From an uncultured bacterium (lineage in GTDB: Bacteria; Bacillota; Clostridia; TANB77; CAG-508), in contig CAJMLO010000056.1 of the NCBI GenBank assembly GCA_905214245.1, positions 1 to 6,484 of the forward strand: DNA of 6,484 nt, in the 5' to 3' direction. Below are positions 1 to 6,295 of this stretch, one piece after another (position 1 is the first letter of the stretch; every line of letters begins with the position of its first letter). A model generated the notes under the pieces. The model did no database searches, was not told the DNA's origin, and saw nothing but the letters and a program-made list of their open reading frames with translations. The position numbers were made by a program, and so were the translations under genes.

Positions 1-1
1 G

Positions 2-166
2 AATAAGCCTAAAAAAGGAGAGGTTTGGACTCCAGAAGAAGTAAAAGAAGAAGGAGAAACAAAAAAGAAAACAACACGAAAAGCAACAGCCAAAAAAGCA
101 AGCACTAAAAAAACGACAACAACGAAAAAAACAACAAAAAGAGCAAGTACTAAAAAAATTATGTAA
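2..166 (+). CDS. C-terminal end of an unidentified protein with a Lys/Thr/Ala-rich tail (5' truncated by window edge)
   Basis: The frame starting at base 2 is open for 54 codons and ends at TAA 164-166. The visible part begins NKPKKGEVWTPEEVKEEGE and then becomes a low-complexity basic tail built from Lys, Thr, Ala and Ser, with AKKAST/TKKTT-like units, ending STKKIM. Tails of this kind resemble histone H1-like extensions found on some bacterial DNA- or RNA-binding proteins and probably bind nucleic acid electrostatically. That is inference, because the folded part of the protein lies outside the window. A hairpin begins six bases after the stop, which supports this being a real gene end. The parent protein cannot be named from what is here. 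Confidence 0.7.
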   Translation, partial: NKPKKGEVWTPEEVKEEGETKKKTTRKATAKKASTKKTTTTKKTTKRASTKKIM

Positions 167-171
167 AACAA

Positions 172-204
172 AACAGCCTTGTGCAATTTGCACTTAAGGC
201 TGTT
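172..204 (+). terminator. Hairpin terminator after the Lys/Thr-rich gene
   Basis: AACAGCCTT (172-180) pairs perfectly with AAGGCTGTT (196-204). Inside it, GTGCA (181-185) pairs with TGCAC (189-193) around a 3-nt loop, leaving a TT bulge at 194-195. The hairpin starts six bases after the stop at 166. The downstream tract (TTCTGT) is only weakly U-rich, so this could be an imperfect intrinsic terminator or a 3'-end stabiliser. Confidence 0.6.
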
Positions 205-216
205 CTGTACTATAAT
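188..216 (+). promoter_or_regulatory. Candidate sigma-A-type promoter for the 45-codon HTH ORF
   Basis: A consensus TATAAT lies at 211-216. Exactly 17 bp upstream is TTGCAC (188-193), which keeps the TTG of the -35 consensus. Transcription would start near 223 and leave a leader of about 50 nt before the RBS at 259-265. The -35 element lies inside the 3' half of the upstream hairpin, so the end of one transcription unit and the start of the next overlap. Confidence 0.5.
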
Positions 217-258
217 GTAAAAAGTAGCTAGTAGCCAATCCTAAATAAATAATTTTAT

Positions 259-265
259 AAGGAGG
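259..265 (+). promoter_or_regulatory. Strong ribosome binding site for the 45-codon HTH ORF
   Basis: AAGGAGG at 259-265 is a near-perfect anti-16S match, 10 nt before the ATG at 276. It is stronger than the AAAGGA site of the large gene. It is the main reason to treat the short ORF as translated and to choose ATG 276. Confidence 0.7.
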
Positions 266-275
266 CATTTCTTTT

Positions 276-413
276 ATGGCGGCTACAATAGCAGAACGTA
301 CTTATCTCGTGATGAAGAACTTCATGAGATTGCATGAGCTGGGGGATTCGATTCCTGAAATAGCCCAAAGGTATAGTTTGACTTCTCGAACTGTTTACTC
401 GCATTACCAATAG
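276..413 (+). CDS. Small helix-turn-helix protein, 45 aa (possibly a truncated relative of a longer HTH regulator)
   Basis: An ATG at 276 with an AAGGAGG site 10 nt upstream opens a 45-codon frame ending at TAG 411-413. The start reads MAATIAERTYLVMKNFMRLH. The second half, from E21, fits a helix-turn-helix: GDSIPEIAQRYSLTSRTVYS has the first helix at S25-Y33, a turn at S34-L35-T36 and a recognition helix running through R38-TVYS. By my hand count the ORF is about 43% G+C, clearly above the AT-rich genes on either side, which suggests separate ancestry. Proteins with this HTH layout usually continue well past the recognition helix, but here the stop comes three codons after YSH and paired hairpins follow. 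It may therefore be a shortened copy, or a deliberately minimal DNA-binding peptide. It has its own promoter and terminator. The target is unknown. Confidence 0.6.
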   Translation: MAATIAERTYLVMKNFMRLHELGDSIPEIAQRYSLTSRTVYSHYQ

Positions 414-423
414 CATAGAACAT

Positions 424-476
424 ACTCTTTTGCAAAAGAGTGCACCTTGGGAAAATTCTCGGGGTGCATTTGGGTT
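424..476 (+). terminator. Two abutting hairpins ending the HTH unit
   Basis: ACTCTTTTGCAAAAGAGT (424-441) is a perfect 18-nt palindrome. Directly adjoining it, 441-452 pairs with 457-468 around an AAAT loop to form a 12-bp RNA stem. Three of those pairs are G-U (447/462, 448/461, 450/459), which would become A-C mismatches in a minus-strand transcript, so the structure is suited to + strand RNA. The tail TTTGGGTT (469-476) is only moderately U-rich. The hairpins begin 11 nt after the HTH stop codon. Confidence 0.6.
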
Positions 477-595
477 AAATAATATGAAGATTTTATAGAA
501 AATATACGAAATATGCAAAAACAATAAAACATTACTGTTTTCTAATTTACATTTAAAGAAAAATATAAAAATTATAAAATTATTTGAAAAATATT
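469..595. other. AT-rich spacer with no detectable gene
   Basis: This stretch between the HTH-unit terminator and the promoter of the large gene is strongly A/T. I see no ORF with a usable RBS, no RNA gene and no convincing repeat. A weak 6-bp inverted pair (AAAACA near 517, TGTTTT near 536) is within what such composition gives by chance. Confidence 0.5.
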
Positions 596-624
596 ATAAA
601 AATTAAAAATTTTTATGTTATAAT
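596..624 (+). promoter_or_regulatory. Extended -10 promoter of the helicase operon, with an overlapping inverted repeat
   Basis: TGTTATAAT (616-624) is an extended -10 element with a perfect TATAAT at 619-624. No good -35 box lies at the right distance (596-601 is ATAAAA), which fits the extended -10 class. Transcription would begin near 631 and give a leader of roughly 36 nt. ATAAAAATT (596-604) and AATTTTTAT (608-616) form a 9-bp inverted repeat with a 3-nt spacer over the -35 position. It could be an operator, but the A/T background makes chance a real alternative. Confidence 0.55.
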
Positions 625-652
625 GAAAATGAAAAATTTAATAGATAACCAC

Positions 653-658
653 AAAGGA
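653..658 (+). promoter_or_regulatory. Ribosome binding site of the large helicase gene
   Basis: AAAGGA at 653-658 stands 8 nt before ATG 667. An in-frame TAA at 646-648 lies just upstream, so no earlier start is possible. This fixes the N-terminus of the large protein. Confidence 0.75.
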
Positions 659-666
659 ATAAAGAT

Positions 667-3600
667 ATGGATTTTGATATTTTTGATATAAATAAATTTA
701 ATGTAATACAAGATGAAGAAAACTATTATTTTTTTAGAGCACTAAATATGGCTGATAATGCTGATATTGAGCAACAAACGACTACATCAACAGATGGAAA
801 GATAGAACGAATAAGAACAGATAGAGAAAGATTTGATGGAGATGCCAAATACACAGAAGCTTCAGAAATCTCTTTAGAAGAAATATATGACCATATAAAA
901 ATGCATTATAGAAAAGATACAAACTGCATATCACTTACAAGTAATGCAAATATTGCAGTAAATTATGGAAGAGGCTCTTATAAAGATAAATATGTAATGG
1001 TTAAAATTCCAAAAAAAGAATTTGGAGAGAAAACATTAGCAGCTGGCCAATATATGCTTAAAGAATTGTATTCTAAAATACAACAAGCAATAGAAAGCTT
1101 GCCAGAAGATGCAAAACAAAGAGTTTCGAATGCTTTTGAGGAGATAGATAAAACAACTGAAAGTAAAGACTTAAAAGATATAATTGCTCAAAGATACACT
1201 GCTAACAGAGAAGAAGTAAGTTTAGATAGAGCACATTTAAGAAAAGGAATAATATATAGTTCTCCAAAGGCAAGAATTAGCAATTATCAGTCATTAGATG
1301 ACGAGCTGGTATTGGAAGTAAATAAAGTATATGCAAAATTAGCAATATTAGAAAATGAGCAAGTATTAAAACATGTAATACCACATTCTTCTAATTCGAA
1401 ATTAAGAGAGACAATAGGAAGTGCATTTTCGTCTACAGAGGTAATTCATTATGGAGATATAAAACAAGAAAATATTATAGAAGTTCCAAAAGAGGTAGTT
1501 GATTTATTTGCATTAATACAACAAATAGATGGATTGGATAAAGGCAGAGTTGAACAATTAAAAAGAATATTGATAACAGCAGTACAAAATGGTGTTAAAA
1601 TTCCTGCTATACCAGAAATTGAAGAAAAGGTTAAAGCTGATATTTCAATTGAAGAAATGTATGGAATTACAGATGGAAAAGTTGAATATGGAAAAGCAAA
1701 TTCAATTGTAAAGAATATGTTTTATTTGAGTAAAGCAAGAAAAAATGCAATACAACTTTCAAATGTTTTAAGTGAAATATTAGGGCAAAATTCTGGTTTT
1801 GAAGATATTATACAGTACATAAGAGAAAATGGATTTAGAGTTGAACCAGAAATAATAACAAGACAAAGTAATAAAGGTGTAAAATTAAGTGAGTCTGTAA
1901 GTTTAGATTTACAACAAGAAGAGCAAATATTAGTAAATGAAATAAAAAAACTTTCATTTGAAGAATTAGATATAGTTCTACAAAATAGTGGACTATATAA
2001 TGCTAAAGACATTATAACCAACGTATTTAGCAGTGCTAAGGAAAATGAAAAAATAGATAAATCAAGATATTATGCAGAGGCAGTATTTTCTAAATATAAT
2101 TGGCAAGACATAGGAATAGCAGAATTTAAAACACCAGAAAGAAATAAGTTAATTGCCAGACTTCAAGAAAGAAATTGTGCAGAAATATATGAAAAATTGC
2201 GAGAATTTGGTATTGAAGAAAGCAAAATTCCAACAGTATTGTTAAATATTGCAACAAGGGATGGAATCTATGAACAATATGTTAAAGGTAATTTAGAACA
2301 AATATTAAATACAAGACAAGATGTTTTACAAAATAATATTAATACAGAAGTAGTTGAAAGATTTTTAGGATATTATGATGTAGAGAACACAGGTATACGA
2401 TTAAAAGATTATCAACAAAGAGCTTGTAATAATATAAATACAATATTTCAAGACCATAAATTTGCACAAGTAATACTACCAACAGGTGCTGGAAAAAGTT
2501 TTGTGGCTTTAACGCAAATGCAACAATATGCCAAGGAACATCCAAATGAGAAAATGTTATATTTAGCACCACAAGATGAAATATTGAATCAAGTAAAAAG
2601 TTATATTGTAAAATATGTGCACGGAAAACAAGGAACAGTTGGCAAAACAGAAGACGAAATAATAGCAGAAGTATTTCCAAATATAACATTTGGAACATAT
2701 TCTGGATTGCTTGCAAAAAGAGGACAAAAAGTTATTAAAGAACAATATGGAATGATAGTGCTAGATGAATTACACAGAACTGGTGCAAAAGAATGGGAAG
2801 GAAAAATTGACAAATTACTTAAAAATCAAACAGAAGAAGTAAAAGTGCTTGGAATAACAGCAACACCAACCAGAGATGTTGACAGAAGAAATATGGCAAA
2901 TGAAACAGCCAAGAAACTTGGATATACAGATGAAGAAATTAGCCAAAGAAAACATTTAGCAGCAAATATGACATTAGAAAATGCAATAAGAATGGGTTAT
3001 GTGGTAAATCCAAAACTTGTGTATTGTAAATATGACTTAATTTCATCTGGAAAAATGGAAGAATTAAAAGCTCAAATTGATAGCATAGAAGACGAAAACA
3101 AAAGAGCTGAAGAATTAGAAAAATATGATAAATTAAGAGCAAAATTAAATCAAGAAATTGATGCCGAAATTGGAGAGGAAGCAAGAAAAAAACTAGAAGA
3201 AGATGCAAGAAAAAATTTTGATAGAGGAATTGGAAAAGAAGAAATAATAAAACAAAATGTAAAAAAAGGCGGAAAATATATAGTATTTATTCCGGTATCA
3301 GACCAAGGCGACATAGAAGATGAAGATGGAAACAAAATAGGTACAAAAACTGGGGACGACAAAATAAAAGCATATCAAGATTATTTAAATAAGATATTTG
3401 CAGGAACAGATATTGTACCACAATTACATGCAATGAGCGGAGCGTGGAATGGCAAAGGAAAAAACAAAGAAGGAAAAGATAAAAACCAACAAGAATTAGA
3501 TGCCTTTGAAGCAGATAATTCAGAAGAAACAAAATTTATGGTTGTAATGAATAAAGCAAATGAAGGATTACACATAGATGGAGTAGACGGAATTATATGG

Positions 3601-5850
3601 TTTAGAGCATTAGATGAGAATTCAAGAATTTTGTATTTACAACAATTAGGAAGAGTAATATATGCATTAGATGAAGATAATCCTTTACCAGATGATAAAA
3701 GACCAGTAGTAATAGATTTAGCAAACAATTCATTAACAGTAAAAATAGAAAAAGACTTCGAAAATGTAGAACCAATAGATGATTTAGAATCTTTAAAAAT
3801 TGTAGTAGAATGGATTAACGAAAAAGATGGAATAATACCAGATAGAAACAGTTCTAATAAACAAGAACAACATTATTATGCCATTTTAAGAAGAATTCAA
3901 AACAAATATAGTAAATATTTAGATGAATTTGAAAATTTTGAAGATTTAACAGAAGAAGATAAATCAAGAATAGAAGAGATTATTGATTTAGCAACAGAAA
4001 TTGACTTGTGGAATATTGATTTACCACCAATATCAAAATCGAAAGGAAGTAAAGAAGATATATCACCTTTCGCAATAGAAGGAGTTTTAAGAGACTTTGT
4101 TGAAGTAAATGAAGAAGTTGAAAAAATAGAAGATGAGCATGCAATAACAACTTTTGTGAGAGTATGTGAAGCATTGGCAAAACAAGGATTTGACTTTAAA
4201 AAAATTTTTTATTCGAGAAGAATAGATGGAAAGGATATATATATAACATTAGAAGATATAGGACAAGAATATCCCAATATTGATATTATTAAAGTAATAG
4301 AAGAAGCAGGAGTTAAATTAAATTATTCGTTAGGTGGAAGCCGAAGGAATGCTATAAGTGCAGTTAAAGGAACAGGAACATCCGTAATAACAGAAGAAGA
4401 AAAACAAAAGCTTGTAGAATTAGGCGTAATAAGTCTAGAGAAAGAGGAAAGTGCAATGTCAAAATTTGTGCGAGTATGTGAGGCTTTAGCAAAACAAGAA
4501 TTTGATTTTGAAAACTTTAAATATTCAAAAAAGATAACAGAAAATGGAAAGAAAAAGCAAGTAACAAAAACATTGGAAGATATAGGACAAGAATATCCCA
4601 ATATTGATATTATTAAGATAAAAGAAGAAACAGGAGTAGAATCAAATTATTCGGTTGGGGGTAAAATAAATATGGCTAAACGTGCAATCCAAGGAAATGG
4701 AATGAGTCCTATAACGGAAGAGGAAAAACAAAAGCTTATAGAATTAGGCGTAGTAAGTTTAGAAACAAAAGAAAGTGCAATGTCGGAATTTGTGCGAGTA
4801 TGTGAAGCATTAGCAAAGCAAGGATTTGATTTCCAAAAATTTGTATATATGAAAAGTGGAGTAAATAAAACATTAGCAGATGTAGAGCAAGAATGTCCTG
4901 GTATAAATATTGCTAAAGTACTAGAAGAAACAGGAGTAGAATTAGAATATGAGTTAGGCTTTCGAAAAATGAATGCTGTACAGGTGGTCAATGGAACAGG
5001 AGATTACCGAATAACGGAAAAGGAAAAACAAAAGCTTATAGAATTAGGCGTAGTAAATTTAGAAACAAAAGAAAGTGCAATTTCGGAGTTCGTGCGAGTA
5101 TGCGAAGCATTAGCAAGGCAAGGATTCGATTTTGGTGATTTTAACTATACAAAGATTGTAAATGGAAAAAGTGTAAAAAAGACATTAGAAGATATACGAG
5201 AAGAATGTCCGAATATAGATATTACTAAAGTAATAGAAGAAACAGGCGTAGAATCAAATTATTCTTTTGGCGCTAAAAAAGGTGCTGCTATACTAGCAGT
5301 TCAAGGAAAAGGTACTTATGCAATAACAGAAGAAGAAAAACAAAAGCTTGTAGAATTAGGCGTAATAAGTCTAGAGAAAGAGGAAAGTGCAATGTCAAAA
5401 TTTGTGCGAGTATGTGAGGCTTTAGCAAAACAAGAATTTGATTTTGAAAACTTTAAATATTCAAAAAAGATAACAGAAAATGGAAAGAAAAAGCAAGTAA
5501 CAAAAACATTGGAAGATATAGGACAAGAATATCCCAATATTGATATTATTAAAGTAATAGAAGAAACAGGAGTAGAATCAAATTATTCTCTTGGCGCTAA
5601 AAAAGGTGGTGCTATACTAGCAGTTCAAGGAAAAGGCACTTATGCAATAACAGAAGAAGAAAAGCAAAAATTAGTTGCTTTGGGAGTAATTGATCTTGGG
5701 AAGATAGAACAAACTCAAAGACTAACGCAAGCAAAAAAGCAAAGAGATGCTGCTAAAGTTCAAAATGATAAAGCACAAGAATTAGAACAGCAGGTTGAGC
5801 AGGCATTAGACCAACAAAAGAAAAGGAGAAAGAAAGATGAAGGAAGATAA
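667..5850 (+). CDS. Multidomain SF2 (DExH) helicase with an ART-like N-terminus and five C-terminal tandem repeats, 1727 aa
   Basis: This is a predicted ATP-dependent DNA/RNA helicase or translocase, probably cytoplasmic, since no signal peptide or membrane segment is visible. The core has a Q-like LKDYQQRA (579-586), Walker A LPTGAGKS (604-611, K610), motif Ia LYLAPQDEILNQ (631-642), DExH box DELH (700-703), TATP (731-734), motif IV KYIVFIPVSD (870-879), motif V NKANEGLHIDG (962-972) and motif VI QQLGRVIY (992-999). The second motif VI arginine is Tyr999. A helical insert of about 70 residues precedes motif IV. N-terminally, FRAL (R24), CISLTSN (87-93) and DDELVLEV (211-218) resemble an ADP-ribosyltransferase R/S-T-S/E pattern; this is tentative. 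Residues about 220-570 are mostly helical and unrecognised. Five repeats fill 1159-1682, followed by a charged coiled coil ending KKRRKKDEGR. The gene overlaps the next by 14 nt. The helicase assignment is firm; the cellular role is unknown (restriction-like, defence or repair). Confidence 0.9.
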   Translation: MDFDIFDINKFNVIQDEENYYFFRALNMADNADIEQQTTTSTDGKIERIRTDRERFDGDAKYTEASEISLEEIYDHIKMHYRKDTNCISLTSNANIAVNYGRGSYKDKYVMVKIPKKEFGEKTLAAGQYMLKELYSKIQQAIESLPEDAKQRVSNAFEEIDKTTESKDLKDIIAQRYTANREEVSLDRAHLRKGIIYSSPKARISNYQSLDDELVLEVNKVYAKLAILENEQVLKHVIPHSSNSKLRETIGSAFSSTEVIHYGDIKQENIIEVPKEVVDLFALIQQIDGLDKGRVEQLKRILITAVQNGVKIPAIPEIEEKVKADISIEEMYGITDGKVEYGKANSIVKNMFYLSKARKNAIQLSNVLSEILGQNSGFEDIIQYIRENGFRVEPEIITRQSNKGVKLSESVSLDLQQEEQILVNEIKKLSFEELDIVLQNSGLYNAKDIITNVFSSAKENEKIDKSRYYAEAVFSKYNWQDIGIAEFKTPERNKLIARLQERNCAEIYEKLREFGIEESKIPTVLLNIATRDGIYEQYVKGNLEQILNTRQDVLQNNINTEVVERFLGYYDVENTGIRLKDYQQRACNNINTIFQDHKFAQVILPTGAGKSFVALTQMQQYAKEHPNEKMLYLAPQDEILNQVKSYIVKYVHGKQGTVGKTEDEIIAEVFPNITFGTYSGLLAKRGQKVIKEQYGMIVLDELHRTGAKEWEGKIDKLLKNQTEEVKVLGITATPTRDVDRRNMANETAKKLGYTDEEISQRKHLAANMTLENAIRMGYVVNPKLVYCKYDLISSGKMEELKAQIDSIEDENKRAEELEKYDKLRAKLNQEIDAEIGEEARKKLEEDARKNFDRGIGKEEIIKQNVKKGGKYIVFIPVSDQGDIEDEDGNKIGTKTGDDKIKAYQDYLNKIFAGTDIVPQLHAMSGAWNGKGKNKEGKDKNQQELDAFEADNSEETKFMVVMNKANEGLHIDGVDGIIWFRALDENSRILYLQQLGRVIYALDEDNPLPDDKRPVVIDLANNSLTVKIEKDFENVEPIDDLESLKIVVEWINEKDGIIPDRNSSNKQEQHYYAILRRIQNKYSKYLDEFENFEDLTEEDKSRIEEIIDLATEIDLWNIDLPPISKSKGSKEDISPFAIEGVLRDFVEVNEEVEKIEDEHAITTFVRVCEALAKQGFDFKKIFYSRRIDGKDIYITLEDIGQEYPNIDIIKVIEEAGVKLNYSLGGSRRNAISAVKGTGTSVITEEEKQKLVELGVISLEKEESAMSKFVRVCEALAKQEFDFENFKYSKKITENGKKKQVTKTLEDIGQEYPNIDIIKIKEETGVESNYSVGGKINMAKRAIQGNGMSPITEEEKQKLIELGVVSLETKESAMSEFVRVCEALAKQGFDFQKFVYMKSGVNKTLADVEQECPGINIAKVLEETGVELEYELGFRKMNAVQVVNGTGDYRITEKEKQKLIELGVVNLETKESAISEFVRVCEALARQGFDFGDFNYTKIVNGKSVKKTLEDIREECPNIDITKVIEETGVESNYSFGAKKGAAILAVQGKGTYAITEEEKQKLVELGVISLEKEESAMSKFVRVCEALAKQEFDFENFKYSKKITENGKKKQVTKTLEDIGQEYPNIDIIKVIEETGVESNYSLGAKKGGAILAVQGKGTYAITEEEKQKLVALGVIDLGKIEQTQRLTQAKKQRDAAKVQNDKAQELEQQVEQALDQQKKRRKKDEGR
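4386..4616 (+). repeat. Copy 1 of a perfect 231-bp direct repeat
   Basis: It covers the end of coding repeat 1 and the first half of coding repeat 2. Base-by-base comparison shows it identical to 5322-5552, 936 bp (3 x 312) downstream, including synonymous positions. Identity stops at 4617 (G against A), where the copies diverge in sequence and protein. Confidence 0.9.
5322..5552 (+). repeat. Copy 2 of the perfect 231-bp direct repeat
   Basis: This is the partner of 4386-4616. It covers the end of coding repeat 4 and the first half of coding repeat 5. The sequence just after it (5551-5664) instead matches coding repeat 4 (5227-5340), with only five differences at 324-bp spacing. Repeat 5 is therefore a mosaic: a head shared with repeat 2 and a tail shared with repeat 4. 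Confidence 0.9.
5821..5828 (+). promoter_or_regulatory. Ribosome binding site of the small partner gene, inside the helicase coding region
   Basis: AAAAGGAG at 5821-5828 lies 8 nt before ATG 5837, within the last codons of the helicase gene (the KKRRKK segment). It supports an independent but coupled start for the downstream gene. Confidence 0.7.
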
Positions 5851-6271
5851 ATTAATACCATATAAAGAAAATATTTTTACTAAAATATCTCAATTCTTCA
5901 AAAAACTTTTCTTCAGAAAAAAGAAAGAAAACTTGAATAATATTGATGAAAAACTTATTACTGATAAAAACCAAAATGAAAATTTCGCTGAAAATACAGT
6001 AATAAAAGAAAATGAAGAAATAAGAAGATTAAAAGAACTTAGATTGCAAGCAGAACAAAGACTTAAACAACTTCAAATACAAGAAGAGATAAGACTAAAA
6101 AATCTTAAATTACAATATGATAATGGAGAAATAGATGAAGAAGATATATCAAGTGAAGATATGGACAAGCTTATAAAAATGTATGAAAATGAAACAGAAA
6201 TGTTGAATGCAGATACAGAAAGAAGAAAAAATCACATTTCTCAAATGCTAAAAGAATTAAAATATTCGTAA
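5837..6271 (+). CDS. Small cationic coiled-coil protein, 144 aa, translationally coupled to the helicase
   Basis: The ATG at 5837 overlaps the helicase stop (5848-5850) by 14 nt, with an AAAAGGAG site 8 nt upstream, so the two are almost certainly co-translated. The N-terminus has a short basic, phenylalanine-rich amphipathic segment (IFTKISQFFKKLFFRKKK, residues 13-30). It could bind a membrane surface, nucleic acid or the partner protein, but it is too charged for a transmembrane helix. Residues about 31-54 are polar and probably disordered. Residues about 56-95 form a highly charged heptad-like coiled coil (EEIRRLKELRLQAEQRLKQL and onward). An acidic link follows (DNGEIDEEDISSEDMDK, 95-111), then a final helix to residue 144. 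I see no enzyme motif. The role is unknown; the context suggests a subunit, regulator or antagonist of the helicase protein. Confidence 0.85.
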   Translation: MKEDKLIPYKENIFTKISQFFKKLFFRKKKENLNNIDEKLITDKNQNENFAENTVIKENEEIRRLKELRLQAEQRLKQLQIQEEIRLKNLKLQYDNGEIDEEDISSEDMDKLIKMYENETEMLNADTERRKNHISQMLKELKYS

Positions 6272-6295
6272 TCATAAATAAAAAACATTTTTCAT

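Larger units (their letters stand above)
4141..5712 (+). repeat. Five tandem ~104-residue coding repeats in the helicase C-terminus
   Basis: The units start at nt 4141, 4453, 4777, 5077 and 5389 (residues 1159, 1263, 1371, 1471, 1575) and are 104, 108, 100, 104 and 108 residues long. The common order is FVRVCEALAKQGFDF, a variable charged stretch rich in Lys and Tyr, KTLEDI.QE.PNIDI.KVIEETGV, an aromatic-Ser-Leu-Gly motif, a basic helix, A..G.GTY.ITEEEKQKLVELGVI. Length differences come from the variable stretch before KTLEDI. The closing TEEEKQKL.ELG segment recalls the Lt..e...L..lG end of helicase-associated repeats in other bacterial helicases. The repeats probably act as DNA-binding or target-recognition modules, by inference from position and basic charge. 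Confidence 0.9.

Noticed and set aside
255..524. An 89-codon minus-strand open frame opposite the HTH ORF
   Set aside because: It has no convincing RBS, runs straight through the + strand hairpins, and lies opposite an ORF with a far better translation signal.
4159..4167. Zinc-binding repeats based on the conserved Cys in VRVCEAL
   Set aside because: Only this one cysteine is conserved per unit (repeats 3 and 4 add one more), and no Cys/His spacing typical of zinc ribbons appears.
1722..5537. Numerous minus-strand open frames of 60-125 codons opposite the helicase gene
   Set aside because: They are antisense shadows of an AT-rich coding region. Their products are rich in Leu, Phe, Ser and Ile, and the copies at 4323-4601 and 5316-5537 are alike only because the DNA repeat beneath them is identical.
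4141..5712. The repeated block as a CRISPR array
   Set aside because: Units are about 300 bp, in frame, and encode a continuous protein. There are no short repeats with unique spacers.
667..5850. Classical type I or III restriction enzyme subunit
   Set aside because: The helicase motifs are shared with that group, but no methyltransferase or specificity gene is adjacent, and I see no clear PD-(D/E)xK nuclease motif.
5873..5926. Transmembrane anchor in the small protein
   Set aside because: The Phe-rich segment is interrupted by Lys about every three to five residues, so it is amphipathic and cationic rather than membrane-spanning.
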